Assembly (NCBI GenBank): GCA_031772625.1
Contig: CM062807.1
Location: 1,146,235,007-1,146,299,006 of the forward strand
DNA length: 64,000 bases
Direction: 5' to 3'
Source of the DNA: Pinus tabuliformis
Lineage: Eukaryota; Streptophyta; Pinopsida; Pinales; Pinaceae
In this document: piece after piece, positions 12,151-24,952 of the stretch
Layout of the letters: every line of letters begins with the position of its first letter
How positions within the stretch are numbered: the stretch's first letter is position 1
Position numbers and translations under genes: made by a program
The notes under the pieces: model-generated
What the model was told of the DNA's origin: nothing
The model's input: the letters and a program-made list of their open reading frames with translations, nothing else
The model's database searches: none

Positions 12151-14632
12151 TTTACATTTTTGTAGGAATAACTGTGATTTCTCTTTACTGTTTCATCGCC
12201 AATCATTTTGTCATTTTTCTTTCTCTTTTATGTTTTGAATAGAAAAACCATATGGTTCGATTTGTGCCTAAGATAAAGAAAAAAAGTAATATTAATACCT
12301 CTGTCACTTATAAAACCTTTTGATGATCATCTTTATTTCGAAGTGGACATGGTGCACCTATATAATGACTGGTTCAATATCTTCTCTTTGGACACATCAA
12401 AAAATGATTTATTATTCTAATACCATGCTAATTTATCTTTTACACTTTAAAATGGATAAATCCCTTTGATATGATGATATGGGGGGAAAGCATAACTTTC
12501 ATTGGCATTTTTTTTGTTTCTTACGCCATCCCTCTTAAGGAGTAAATGAGCCTCCTTCTTTTTACAATAAAAGCATTAAAATATAAAAGTATGAAAAAGT
12601 AACAAGCATTGTATTAAAGAGGATAGGGGGTCGCATCACGATCCATTCTACCATGATCATAAGGGTGTAATAGGTGACATTCCATTATGGCCACCACACC
12701 ACAGTAATGACCTTCTTGATAGTTAAAACCATTAGAAAGACAGGGGGTATCATCATAAGCCAACCTGATCACTTTGTTATATCCTAGTGAATCACACTAT
12801 GATTGTCTGGTTACCATGCCAGCATAGTGGTCTCTTTATAACAATAAAAAATAGAAAACCATCTAAATAAGAAATGGAGGACTCTAGCTCATTTTTGGGG
12901 TTAAAAAGCAACCCTGTCGAGGCTATGAACTTCTGCTAGCAGTAGTGGCTATGCTTGTGGTATTGAAGTACTATGCTATACTGCTAAATACTCTCTATCC
13001 TATTACCCCCCTATGGATTCATTTCTAAAGGAGAATTTACCATTTGAACATCATTTCTAATTAAATTAGCCAACATGCATGGTAAACTATATCTTATATG
13101 CATTATATCATTATTGTCCAATCACTCTACCACCATTCATTAACATTTATCGCCAGTCATGCGTTTGTCACTTTCCCACCTAAGGTAAATATCTATTTAC
13201 ATAATGATTTAATATATGTTTTATTCTTTTTTTGGGCATTTATAATCTTTTGATCTTTGATGCTTTGATTGCCTTTGTCGTATTTTACGTCGCTTTTATT
13301 TGATTAGTTGCCTGCATTTATAAATCCTCAACGTCCTTTCCCTTTTTCCTATGCTTTATGGTCATCGACGCCCTTTTCTGATTTGAAAGGGGAAGATATG
13401 CATTATGGGATAGTGTGTGTCATAATTACTGAACTCCACCATAATTTGCTTATATGACAAAATATTATTATTACATTTATACAAAAGTTTTTTTCCATGC
13501 GGCTTATCTTTTGTTGTTCAAAACTAAAACTGTGGATTCCAAAAAATTGGATATAGAGTAGTGAATTATTTATAGGAGAACATCAAATATGGGGGGCAAC
13601 TCTATTTGCAACGAGTTCACACTATTGCAACTAATAGAAAAGGCTCGAGCAACTCGTAGATAGGATGTGCTTGCATGGCTTCCACCTTTTACATCACTTT
13701 CAGCATCAACTCAACCTACATCAACATCAAAAAATACCAGTCCATACATGTCATTCCACATTTTTCCAGAGGTAGAACTTGAGGTAAAATAGCATAAGTT
13801 TCTGATTTATTAAAAGTTTAGGATAATTTCATGAAAATCCATTGAGCATTACTTATCATCATTCATTTCACATCTTTACCACTTCCCATTTTTGAAATAC
13901 ATAGAAGCTTTCAGTTTGGGGGAGTGTTACTTTCATTCATTTATTTATTATGATCATGCCATCATCCATCGATCTCTTTATTCATTCTCAAAACCTCTCT
14001 TATTCCATGTTGTTTTACACCAAGCATAGATTTCAACCACATTGTAGCAACCACCTCAATTTGTTCTCTAGTATTGCATAAGGGCATGTCAATTCTCCAG
14101 TTTGGGGGAGGAATTGCTACACATGATAGATGTTTTCTACTTTCTTTCTCATTTAAGGCATACAACTCCATTTTTATACAGTGTATAAATTGATTTGCGT
14201 ATATCTTTAAAACTATGAACTGAATTCTTTTGATTTTTGGATAGCAAATAGGTGTCATTGAAATACACAAACCCAGAAAATTTCAAGTTAAATTAGTTTG
14301 TAAAATTTCAAAAATCATGCACTGTCACCTACAACCATTTTGCTTATATCTCATGATCTTTACATCAAAATGAATTGATCTGGAGTTTTTGAGAAAATGG
14401 TTAATGAAGTTCATCGTTACTTATATCATATTTTGTTGAAACTTCATATACATATAGCTAAAAGTCAATGTGAAAATTGTTACGCCTTCATCAACATTGC
14501 TAAAATCAAATATTCATTATTGGAAAAAAAACTCATTTGTTCCATCAATTTCATGAGTTTGGATGAACATTTTTGTATCATAGCTTGGATAATACAGAGG
14601 CTTTGGGTTGCATGAGGACATGCAACATATTG
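12151..14632 (+). other. 3' interior of the Tat/Athila-like element, non-coding
   Basis: No convincing protein is seen. Two polypurine-tract-like motifs, AGTTTGGGGGAG at 13913-13924 and TTTGGGGGAG at 14101-14110, lie upstream of the true tract. The rest is AT-rich with scattered stops on both strands. Confidence 0.6.
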
Positions 14633-14633
14633 A

Positions 14634-14644
14634 GTTTGGGGGTA
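14634..14644 (+). other. Polypurine tract (3') of the Tat/Athila-like element
   Basis: GTTTGGGGGTA directly precedes the 3' LTR start at 14645. This is where plus-strand DNA synthesis would be primed. Confidence 0.8.
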
Positions 14645-16138
14645 TGTTGGGCCACTAATTTGTCATTATTAATATCACATTTTAATGTCTATTTCATCCA
14701 TTTCTACCATTCTTTATCACGTCATTTATCATAATTTATCATATAATTCCATTTATAATTATTTATTTTCTTATGGATAAATACTATTTTTCTCTTTTAT
14801 TTTTAATTTATTGATGATTATTATGCATGATTTTACCAATGATGGTTTAATAAAGAATTTGTTGTAACGTCACTCATGATTTTAGCCTCAAATATCTTTT
14901 CCAAATTGCAAATTTGATCTCCAGCTCATAATTAAATATTCCAACTCAGAAATTCATTAAATAATAAGTGATAGTTTTTCATTAGACATTTTGGACAAAT
15001 GAAGGTGAATCTAGAAAATTCAAAAAATGGGTTTTGTCCAAAACGTAACGAATTAGTTTTGTATGAAGTAATTTTCCAAAATTTGGTCTGTATTAAGAGA
15101 AATGGAAGGTTATTCAAAAAAGATTTTCTCAGATTTGTTGTTGTGGTCATTTTCCAAATTCTTCCAGTTGCAATACCAAATTCGACTTGTTCCTGCTGAA
15201 TGTTGATGGAAAGATCTTTCAGATATTATATTGCTGATCAATTTGTTTTGTACAATCCAAATTTGTATGGAAATCATTTTGTAATCATCTTTGTTGTAAC
15301 TTCCCTTTGTTCTCTATGTATTTAAATGAAAACATAGATCAAAGAGAGGAGGAGAATTGGGAGATAATTAGGAGATAGGAGATGCGCAATTATTAGATAG
15401 GATGTAGGAGAAGAGATAAGAGATGAGAGATGAGAGGATGAACAATTGTTGAATTTGAGGCAAAGATAAGAGCTTCATTATGTTGTAATTATTTATCTCA
15501 TATGTTTTAATGAAGGAACTTATCCATTGAGTTCTACATACGTTATTTGTAATCTGATATGAGTTACTTCTCAAGGTGGAAATGAGCCTTGGGCAGTTGG
15601 GCCCACTGCCTTGGACGAGGAGTTGCCTCGAACATCTACAATAGTTTAGTTGTGTGCTTGTTTCTTTGAATTTCAATCGTTGTTCTTTAAAGTAAATTTA
15701 CATCTTAATTAAGTAATTTGTTAAGTTGTTTCATTTTCCAGATTTGTTATTTCCTGCAACTTCTAGATTTCATTTGATTTGTTACTCTAGATTAGCATTT
15801 GAATTCTGTTGAGTGCAATAGATTAAATTTCCAATTCAGCAATGTGTGGTTTAATTTAGCAATGATTCAAGTTGTGTGATTAGAATAATTGTTTTTCCTA
15901 TCATTTACTTTCTTCTTTTTAATTTTAGTTTTATTATTCAAGTCTTACATTTTATTTCTTGTTAAATGAGCTTGATAGTATAGAACACAATCATATAGAA
16001 CCAATGTTAGTTGTTGGTATTGTTATGCATATATTTTTCCGATTGCCTTGAAATAAAAAGACGCTCCTCGGGTTGATAATTAATGTCTAGGTGATTAGTT
16101 GTTTTATTTATTTATTAAGCAATTAATTTTACCCAACA
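14645..16138 (+). repeat. 3' LTR (1494 bp) of the Tat/Athila-like element
   Basis: Full-length match to 5191-6698 with scattered substitutions and small gaps. It ends CCCAACA and is followed by the duplicated ACTCC. Confidence 0.95.
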
Positions 16139-16479
16139 ACTCCATAACCTCTTCCCATCTTTTGGACTCATGGATTCTCTTATGCTCTTTGTAGTCATCT
16201 TGGACACTTTTTTATTATATCTCAACATTAGCATCTACATAATTCTAATCCCTAGGGAAATTTTACCACATTATCCCTAGAAGTGGATTATAACATGTAC
16301 ATGCTAACCATTTACCACTAAAACATTAGCCTTAAACACCAAACCTTTTTTCAAGAAAGAAAAAACCAACATAATTTTGTATTAAAAATTACTATTTACA
16401 TATGACATAATATTCTGATATTCGCCATGTATAATGATTATAACTACGTCACAACAAAACAGATATACTAGATTTACAA

Positions 16480-16633
16480 TTTTTCCTTGTAAGGGCTGAA
16501 ACCCCCTAACTTTATGAAAACCAGCCGATCATCAACAACAGGGCCAAAACCCATAAAAAATAACTAGACAAATCATCCAAAATGAAAATAAAACCAGACA
16601 CGAAGGCCCACATACAAATCCTAGAAGGGTGCA
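16480..16633 (-). repeat. Possible LINE 3' end, left part
   Basis: The minus strand has the look of a plant LINE 3' UTR: GGGTTTTGGCCCTG near 16540, GGGGGTTTCAGCCCTTAC near 16500, then an A-rich tail. No RT is present to prove it. It appears to continue on the far side of the copia insertion, at 22310. 16139-16479 between the Tat-like element and this repeat shows nothing recognisable. Confidence 0.35.
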
Positions 16634-16811
16634 TGTTAACACCTAATCATAGGGATTGGGTGAACAATTGTAAATAGTGTAAATAATTAATAAGAGAAAA
16701 TGAAGAGTCATCGGGAGATGAAACTCAACAGTGACTCCCTCATGTATATAACTATGAACAACCAAATGAATAAACATAATCTCATTTGAGGAGTTACCTC
16801 CTAGTCTGACA
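16634..16811 (+). repeat. 5' LTR of copia copy 1 (178 bp)
   Basis: Runs TGTTAACACC...CTGACA and matches 22133-22309. A TATA-like TGTATATAACTATG sits at about 16743-16756, a plausible LTR promoter. Confidence 0.95.
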
Positions 16812-16824
16812 TGGTATCAGAGCC
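16812..16824 (+). other. Primer-binding site, initiator tRNA-Met
   Basis: TGGTATCAGAGCC immediately follows the LTR and is a perfect match to the standard plant initiator-Met primer site. Confidence 0.9.
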
Positions 16825-17917
16825 AACTCTATTTTTAGCATTCCTGCCCTTGTAACTCCCTTATGCCTATTCTTCCTATTCTGCCCATGTTCTACATTTC
16901 TGCAACCTGACACATCTGCCTTCTGCCAGCACAAATTCCTCAACCTCTCATCAAAGAACCGAACCTCTCTTCATTAACGCTTCAAGCTTCAGCGAGATTC
17001 CTCTCACTAACCACTTTTTTAATACGTTTCATCAAATGCATTGAAAATCTAGCGATTTTGTTTCTGAGATGTTTGGAAGGAATAAAGGAAACTTCCTCAA
17101 TAATTTTCTTGTTGGTATGGAAGTCGAGTGTTATATGAGAGTAGTACCTCTCTATTATCTGATGAGATGATTTCTTATTGTTGTGTATGGTTGAGAGCAC
17201 GGGGAGGCATAGCGAGTGGTGGGAACGCAACCTCCGCTTGCAGCATCTCTCTCATGCAGCCTCCACTTGCATTTCTTCATTCTATATCAGTGGCCCCATA
17301 CCTGGTATCTCACACGTAGTCAGGCTTGCAGCGTCTCCATACTTCCTTGCTCCTGTTATAAAACTTTGCAACACACTATTTTTTAAGGTTGCCAGCAATT
17401 CCCTCCATTCCATATAAATGCAATACTCCTCTCCAAATATATACACTGCCTGTAAATGTTGATGGCATCATTTCTGCCTATAAAATTTGTCACTCTATAC
17501 CTCCCACGCTATCGTTGCTTGCATATGACCCCTCCTCTCCACGTTGTTTTAAAACTTCACAACTCTTCCTGCTTGTTATATACGTTGTGTGACCATACCG
17601 CTCCCGGGTTATGCGTTCTTCTCTGCTCTCCCATTATGCTAGCCCATTAAATGTGAGATATGTGATATATAACTGTGATATCACAATTTTTTTAATATCT
17701 CATTGCGCCTCCCCATATAATTCGTCCCTTCATATAACCTTCACCACCACATAATTCAGATATGCCCTCTAGCACATAACCCCTCTCTCATATATACCTC
17801 TATTATATACATTAGAATTGTAATTTTTTACAACCAAAACTACATTTTTTTAACACTAGAGATGTGATCTTTTTACATTGGCAGTAGAAGTATTTTTACA
17901 GTACACAGATTTTTAAA
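16825..17917 (+). other. Long 5' leader of copia copy 1
   Basis: About 1.1 kb between primer site and gag with no conserved protein. Its first ~40 bases and last ~60 bases resemble the leader of the sister copy, but the middle does not. Confidence 0.6.
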
Positions 17918-20900
17918 ATTCATTCGTTGATATCTATTGTGGGAGTGGTTCTCACCAGCAAGGAGAACTATCCAGAATGGTCATAGAAAATCAAACACAC
18001 TCTCACTTTTAATGAGCTATGGAAAGGTGTGTTGGAGACGGAGACAAAGAACTAGAACAGCCTACCTCAGACAAGGAATTCGCCATTTGGGAAAATAAGA
18101 ATAGCAAGGCTTATGCCTTGATTGTAGCATCAGTAAATGAAGAGGTGAGTTTCCATATTTCACCATTTTCAAATTCTTTTGAAGCCTTACAAAAACTGGA
18201 GGAACTCTAGGACTTACATTCTGCACTTGAAGTTGTTCAACTCATGATTAAATTGTTCAACCTTAAATTACAAAATAAAGATCCTCTTGCTCTTGCATCA
18301 AAAGTAAAATCTATTATGCATGATATCAAAGTCACTAATGTTGAACTGGAAATTCCTCTGATATATTTTCTCAAGGCACTTTATCCCACTTACTCAAATT
18401 ATCTTGAGTCATTGCAAGCAAATGGAAACCTCAAAGAAATTACCTTTGACTCCCTTATGAAAAAAATTGTTGAAAGAGAGAAAGATTTTGGGAAGAAGAT
18501 AACTCCTCGGTCTTCTAAAGGGGTTGCATGTCTTGCACATAGAGAGAAGAATATTGCTCAAGCTTCTTCCAGAGGAAGAGGTGGTTGAAGAGGAAGAGGA
18601 AGAAGAAATTTTAGAGGTAGGGGGGGCAAACACTCTGAAGGTGAAAAGTCAAATTTTCATTGCATACATTGCAATAGAGATGGATCACATGATGCATCCA
18701 CATGCAAGTTGCTTTGGGATAGAATTGAGTAGGAAAGAAACCAACCCAAAGGTAAAACTAATGACAAAGAGAAAGGTAAAGCACCAGAATCCGCTCACTA
18801 TGTTGTGGCACACTATAATATTGGAGTAAATGAAGACTTATTTAATGCTTCACTTGCTTCTTGGAAAAATGATTGGTTGCTTGATTCAGAAGCAACTTGC
18901 CACATGACTTTTAGAAGAGATTTTTTTGAATAATTTACTGAAAATGTTGATGGAGAAGTATGCTTTGCAGAAAAATCAAAACTCAAGCCTTCAGGGCTTG
19001 GCACAATTAGGCTTAAATGGCATGATCTTCTAGACTTTCTTCTGCATAATGTTTTATATCTTTCACAAGTGAGGAGAAGCTTGTTGTCCTTGGTCCACAT
19101 CCGCCAGTAAGGAAAGTCCATTCATATGTTTTATGGCAAGTTTTAGGTGAGAAAAGCATCAGATCACTCACTTGTCATGACCGGGATAGAAGAAGAAAGG
19201 CTTCTCAAGCCACATGGTACCTCTACTCATGCACAAAATTTCTCATACAATTCTCGTTATGATGAAGGTACATTTCCATCAAGTTTATTATGGCATGCAA
19301 GATTTGGACACTTGAACTATGACAGCCTCCTCTTGTTGAAGAAAAATGGTGTTACTGGTTTGCTTACAATTTCTAGTAAATTTAAGCAATGTGATGCTTA
19401 CATTCTATGAAAGCATAGCAAATAGTCTTTTCATGATTCACATTCCAGAGCACATAGAAAACTTGAACTCATTCATTCAGATTTATGTGGTCCAATGCCT
19501 CTTCCTTCTGCAAATGGAAATAAATATATGATGAAATTTATTGATGACTACACCAGAATGTGTTGGGTTTATTGAAGAACAAATCTGATGCTTTTCAAAC
19601 ATTCAAGAACTTTCATACATGGATTGAAAATGATGCACAATCTCATATTGGCTCTATTCGCATTGATAATGGAAACAAATACACTTCAAATGAATTTGAA
19701 AACTATCTTCGCCAACATGGGATCAAACAACAAACAATTGTGCCTTATAAACCCCAACAGAGTGGAGTAGTTGAAAGAATGAATAAGACAATCTTAAATA
19801 TGGTGCGCTCCATGATGTTTTTCATGAATGTAAAACTGATGTTTTGGGCTGATGCAGTTCTATGTGTTGTATATGTAAAGAATAGATGTCCATCTAATGC
19901 TATTAGAAACAAGACTCCTTATGAAATGTGATCTGTGCACATTCCTTCGGTAAAGCATCTCATGGTCTTTGGTTCCACCTATTATGCCTTGATAGCAAAG
20001 GTACATAGAAACAAAATTGGTGCAAGGAGTCGTAAGTGTATCTTCTTAGGGTATTCAAACACCTCTAAAGCATACTGTCTCTATGATGAAGTCAATAAAA
20101 ATTTTGTTGTATCTAGAGATGTAATCTTTCTTGAATCATCCAAAGCTGACAATGTTGTTGAGCGACAACTTGATCGCTTGGATAGATTCGCAAATTTAAA
20201 ATCATTTCAAGAATTTGATAATTAGATTCCACATCTTGAAGGGGGGATTCCTATACTGAATCAACCTATGGAATCTTCTTCTGAATCACTCCCTCCCCCG
20301 CGTGAAACTCCAACCCCTAATGATACTTTGAGTGATGTGATTGACAGTATTGGGAGACTTAATCTTGATTCAGTCCCAACTCAATCAACCAAGTAGCCTG
20401 GACCATCTCAGAAATGTCCCCCAAAGTGGCCGACAAAGACACTTGAAAGTGTTCATCCTGATGAGGTTGGAAAGACAAGAACTAGAAATTCAACCCGGAA
20501 AAATGGAGGTGATGTAGATGACTTTGATTCACCTGTTGATATGGATGTTTCTTATTATTGTGAATTGAATTTTTCTATAGATTTTGAACCAAGTTCCTTC
20601 AAATAAGTCGCTTCTCATGATGAATGGAAAGAAGCGATGGAAAAGGAGTATGATGCCTTGATAAAGAATGGCACTTGGAAGTTGGTTGATCCTCCATTAG
20701 GAACCAAACCAATTGGGTGCAAGTGGCTCTACAAGAACAAGTATAAAGCTAATGGCTCACTTGAAAAGCACAAAACAAGGCTTGTGGCAAAAGAGTTTTC
20801 ACAAAAGGAAGGGGTCAATTATGAGGAGGCTTTTGCCCCCACAACAAAATGGGCTACCATCCGGACACTCTTTGCCCTAGTAGCTCAGAATGGTTGGAAA

Positions 20901-22123
20901 GTCCATCAAATGGATGCTAAAACTACTTTCTTGAATGGATATCAAAAAGAGGATGTTTTCATGTCCCAGCCTAAAGGATTTACTGTGAAAGGACATGAAA
21001 ATAAAGTATGAAAACTTGTGAAATCCTTGTATGGCCTCAAACAAGCACCGCAAGCCTAGTATGAAAAACTAACTAAGCATCTTCTGAAACGTAATATCAA
21101 ACATTATGATCTTGATGATGGAACTTTGTTTGTCAAGAAATTTGGAAAAATAGTTGTATATCTTGTGGTATATGTAGATGATCTTTTAATGACAGAGAAC
21201 AATGAGAGCCACATTGCATCCATAAAGAAGGAATTGAGGAAAGGTTTTGAAATGATCGATTTGGGCTATGTTCAATCTTATCATGGTATTGAAGTAACTC
21301 AACATCCAAAGTCCATATTCCTTTCTCAAAAGAAGTACGTTGGAGATCTATTGAACAGGTTTGGCATGGACGAATGCTATCCTCTAACTACTGAAATGGA
21401 AAAAAAATTAAAGCTCACATCCATTGAAGGAAAAGAATTTGAGGATGCAACAAAGTATAGACAGCTTGTAGGAAGTCTCAAATACTTGACTACTACTAGG
21501 CCAGACATTTTGTTTGTTGTTGGAATCCTCTCCAGGTTTATGCAAAAGCATTTTGAGGGACATTGGTCTACTATAAAAAGAGTTCTAAAGTACTTGAAGG
21601 GAACTCGAGGCCTTGGACTCAAGTATACACATGTGGGTCACTTCAACTTGATTGGATATTCTGATTTAGACTTCGATGGAGACAAAGAAATTGGGGTATC
21701 TACTTCTGGTTATACTATGAGTCTTAGATCAGGAGTTCTCTCCTGGAGATCAAGCAAACAATCGATTCCAGTAGATTCCACAACAAAGGCAGAATATGTG
21801 GTAACAACTGAGGCAACAAAAGAAATTATGTGTGTCAAGAAAATTTTGGAAGATTTGTAGGTAAATAAGTACACTTGACTCCACTCATGATTGTTAATAC
21901 CTCTGTGATAAATTTGGCCAAGAACCCAAAGTTCCATGTTCGAACGAAGCACATCAATACAAAATACCATCTGATCCAACATCATGTTGAGGCCAAAACA
22001 ATCCATCTTCGCCATTGTTCCACTAACGAGAAGATTGCAGACACCTTCACCAAAGCGCTTGGAAGATAAAAGCTTGAAAAATTCAAAACGATGCTTGGAC
22101 TCACCAACATCCCTTCAGATTAA
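17918..22123 (+). pseudogene. Ty1/copia Gag-Pol polyprotein, copy 1 (many stops)
   Basis: Alignment by eye with the sister copy shows ATT at the expected start codon (17918), so the start is lost. Gag blocks lie at 18019-18588, and an intact C-x2-C-x4-H-x4-C zinc knuckle (CIHCNRDGSHDASTC) near 18660-18705. The protease has WLLDSEATCHMT, with DSG changed to DSE. GAG-pre-integrase is at about 19290-19400. The integrase core at 19560-19931 keeps its Glu (VVERMNKT). RT spans about 20600-21300 with VVYVDDLL near 21165-21190, and RNase H about 21640-22060. At least a dozen stops and several small deletions, for example near 19568 and 18030, destroy it. Confidence 0.9.
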
Positions 22124-22132
22124 GGGGGGGAA

Positions 22133-22309
22133 TGTTGACACCTAATCATAGGGATTGCGTGAACAACTAAATAGTGTAAATAATTAATAAGAGAAAATGA
22201 AGAGTCATCGAGAGATGAAACTCAACAGTCACTCCCTCATGTATATAACTATGAACAACCAAAATGAATAAACATAATCTTATTTGAGGAGTTACCTCTT
22301 GGCCTGACA
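22133..22309 (+). repeat. 3' LTR of copia copy 1 (177 bp)
   Basis: TGTTGACACC...CTGACA, preceded by the purine tract and followed by the GTGCA duplication. Confidence 0.95.
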
Positions 22310-22925
22310 GTGCATAACATCACTGACAACAAAATTCCTAAATGGACAACATTAGGTCCATAAGTCAACCCAAAAACACATAGGTACAAATATGAAGGCT
22401 GCAAAACACAACAACAACATGTACCAGTAACATTAGAGACGAGAATAAATGCTAAGATAAAGAGCCTCAGTTGGATGAGCAAGAATGACAACATATACCT
22501 AAAACAAACAACAACAGAGAAAAACTAGTGGGAGCAAGTTGACAAAGACCCTTGACACTAATGTAAACCACAGAGCCCCAAAGTTGAACCACGCAAACAC
22601 CACAAGGTGACTCACTAGAAGTAGAAACTCGAAAATGTGGCACAAGCAGTAGCAATAAGTAGAAAAAGGAAACGACGCATCCAAGCAAACTTGTAGTAGT
22701 TCCAACCCATATTAGAAGCACCAACAATAGATACCTCGATGAAATCGTAGAAGGCCATAACCCCAACAAGCACAAAATGATGTGATAAATCGCCCAAATA
22801 TGCCATAAATAGAAACCCACAAAGGCAAAGGTGGGGGTTGCACTAGCATAATAAGAAATATCCCTAGCATAAGAAGAGATATCCCAACCAACACGAACAA
22901 ATGGAGGCTCAAAACTAGGGGGTCA
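22310..22925 (-). repeat. Possible LINE-like sequence, right part, split by copia copy 1
   Basis: A C/A-rich stretch that on the minus strand is T/G-rich and weakly open, as in a plant LINE 3' UTR. It continues 16480-16633 once the copia element and one GTGCA are removed. It includes a 23-bp tandem duplication near 22850-22900 (GATATYTCTTMTTATGCTAG type). No catalytic domain is present, so the class is inference. Confidence 0.3.
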
Positions 22926-23513
22926 AGACTGTTAGGATTCTAGCCACCCGGCCTCAAACCCCCTCAAACATACTTCAAATTTATGGATAGGTATTATTTC
23001 TTAATAACAATAAAGTGATTATAGCCTTAACACCAAATTATAGATCCATACATTCATATTTAAAAAATTTACACACTATTAATCTATTTGAACCTTCATT
23101 GTTGAACTCCTCCTATTTTAACCAATATTTACAATTTATACAAACTCTAATCCAATACATTATGATAATCAAAACTTAGAGATTGCAAATTATACCTATA
23201 TGTCCCCTAGTTTCTCTCTCTCTCTTTTCTTCTCCTTTAAAATTTCATTTCACCTCTTGAAAACTCTTGGAGTTAATATTTCTTTCTTAAATAATTTTTA
23301 AATTCAAAAATAATGTCTCTTTTATTATCAATGTTAATCACATGATTTACACTAAACTAATATATAATTTATTACCTCTTTCCCTTCATTATAAAAATAA
23401 TATCAAACTATAAATCAAATTATAATTTAAAATATTTATTAGGACATCAAAGCTAAAACCAAGATTTAATTTATTATTTATTTCTTTCATTATAATAATC
23501 TCAAATTATTAGC
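22926..23513. other. AT-rich intergenic sequence
   Basis: No gene seen. Around 23396-23450 it contains a diverged copy of the ~100-bp unit (ATCAAACTATAAATCAAATT) found in tandem at 29341-29617, on the other side of copia copy 2. Confidence 0.5.
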
Positions 23514-23690
23514 CTCAAGGGTTAGCTCAATTGGTTAGGTCATGGGTTAAATTGTCTCAACACTCTCGAGGTCAGGCTTTATGGTTGAGTTGACAAGAAG
23601 TGATCCTTTATACAAATATTTCGTGGACGTAATGTAACAATTAGTGATCTCTAGGGTTTGTGAACCACATAATTTTTTTTTAAATAATAA
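23514..23690 (+). repeat. tRNA-derived SINE
   Basis: TAGCTCAATTGG at 23523-23534 fits the pol III A box (TRGCNNAGTGG type), followed at B-box distance by GAGGTCAGGCTT (about 23568-23579), a decayed GGTTCGANTCC. The body ends GTTTGTGAACCACAT, then a T run and TAA repeats, as in plant SINE tails. Copia copy 2 inserted at the end of this tail. Confidence 0.6.
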
Positions 23691-23700
23691 TAATAATAAT

Positions 23701-23889
23701 TGTTGACACCTAATCATAGGGATTGAGTGAACAACTGTAATTAGTGTAAATAAATAATAGAGAAAATGGGGAGTCATCGGGAGATGAACTAAACAGTCAC
23801 TCCCTCTTGTATATAATAATGAACAACCTGAATGAATAATACGATTACATTTGAGGAGTTACCTCCTGGTCTGACATGGTATCAGAGCC
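23701..23889 (+). repeat. 5' LTR (23701-23876) plus initiator-Met primer site (23877-23889), copia copy 2
   Basis: TGTTGACACC...CTGACA followed directly by TGGTATCAGAGCC. A TATA-like TTGTATATAATAATG lies near 23808-23822. Confidence 0.95.
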
Positions 23890-24952
23890 AGCACCATTTT
23901 TGGCTTCCCTCTCTACTTTGTAACTCCTCTCTCGCAACTGCTGCCCCTCTCTAGCAACTGCTACCCCTCTCTGGCAACTGTTGTAGACGTTTGACTGGTT
24001 ATGTGAGGCAACTGCTCCACAAGCGCAGTTGAGGTATCACTCTCTTGGTTTCATAGTGTTAAACACAGGTGCGATGAATGAAATTCTCTTATGACTATGT
24101 ATCGGCATTCTGGACCCTAATCAGGTATTTTTCTCTGTTCATACATTTTATTTATAAATCACAGTCAATTAGTGTTAAGTGTTAATACTAAGTTTAAGCG
24201 CTAAACCTTTTCTTAAGCATCTTTATTAAAATATGAATTAAGCACGTGGGTAGTATTCGGCAAGTGGTAAGTGGTTTCGCACGTGCCCTAAAGGTTGGAA
24301 ATGGTATTCCTAAATTTCACGCGATTAACCTTAGCAGGTGACACGTAGCATGAGAAAACCACTTTTCTCGTGTGCTCTCGATTTGTTATGCATTATGCAA
24401 GATTTCACGATAACTGTTTGATCAAGCAGGATTGATTGAAAGTGGAGATTGGCCAAGCTAGTTGGCAAGTGGGTGACACAATAGCCATTCGATTAGACAG
24501 GTCAGATCTGACGATGATCGCATCAGAAGATTCATGTGAGTTAATTTAAATTTCAGATGTGATAAGGTTATGAACTGGGGTTTTAATTCCTTTTGGTTCC
24601 ATTGTGAGATTTTGCGACAACCATTCAATTGGATGGGTTCCATCGATGGTGGAGATTGTCCAGGCTAGTTTGTGAGAGGACGACGTGATATCTGTTGGAT
24701 CTCGAGAAGTGAGATCAACTGCGCAGATTGAAGCGCTTGATAAAAGGAGAATTCAATGAGGGACCAACAATTATTGGTCAGATAAGCGAGAGTCACAGGG
24801 GGAAATCCACGTACAGAACTGGATTTAAGCACAGCTAATTAGTTACAAAGTTAACCAGTAGTTGAATTACAGACTACCACCTCATTTTTGTCAACCTCAT
24901 GCATCATCTTTTACCAGCAGAAGAGAGATTTTTTACATAGTACATTTTTAAA
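23890..24952 (+). other. Long 5' leader of copia copy 2
   Basis: About 1.06 kb. Two related blocks occur at about 24440-24470 (GTGGAGATTGGCCAAGCTAG) and 24649-24680 (GTGGAGATTGTCCAGGCTAG). CTCTCTNGCAACTGCT-type repeats lie at 23925-23985. No protein is evident; the middle is unlike the copy 1 leader. Confidence 0.6.

Larger units (their letters stand above)
5191..16138 (+). mobile_element. Non-autonomous Tat/Athila-like Ty3/gypsy element, complete with LTRs and target duplication
   Basis: Two similar LTRs (5191-6698 and 14645-16138), both TGTTGGG...CCCAACA, flank a 7.9 kb interior. The same five bases, ACTCC, sit immediately outside both ends (5186-5190 and 16139-16143). The primer site matches a decayed tRNA-Asp site, typical of the Tat/Athila branch. 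The polypurine tract abuts the 3' LTR. The interior has a gag remnant, diverged repeats and a 66-bp tandem array. I found no protease, RT, RNase H or integrase, so it would have depended on a partner. It resembles large non-autonomous derivatives (LARD-like). Confidence 0.9.
16634..22309 (+). mobile_element. Ty1/copia element, copy 1 (complete ends, dead)
   Basis: Two ~177-bp LTRs (16634-16811 and 22133-22309) flank a degraded Ty1/copia polyprotein in the order Gag, protease, integrase, RT, RNase H. GTGCA is duplicated at 16629-16633 and 22310-22314. A perfect initiator-Met primer site follows the 5' LTR, and a polypurine tract (TTAAGGGGGGGAA) precedes the 3' LTR. It belongs to the same family as 23701-29335 but carries far more stops and frameshifts, so by coding decay it is the older or less constrained copy. 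Confidence 0.95.

Noticed and set aside
18409..18633. Serine-rich 74-residue protein (minus strand)
   Set aside because: Antisense shadow of the Arg/Gly-rich and Glu-coding gag region of the copia element; the same shadow appears at 25448-25663.
22467..22820. Hydrophobic 117-residue membrane protein on the minus strand
   Set aside because: T-rich sequence gives Leu/Phe/Val-rich frames by composition; several overlapping frames look alike, and the context is a split repeat.
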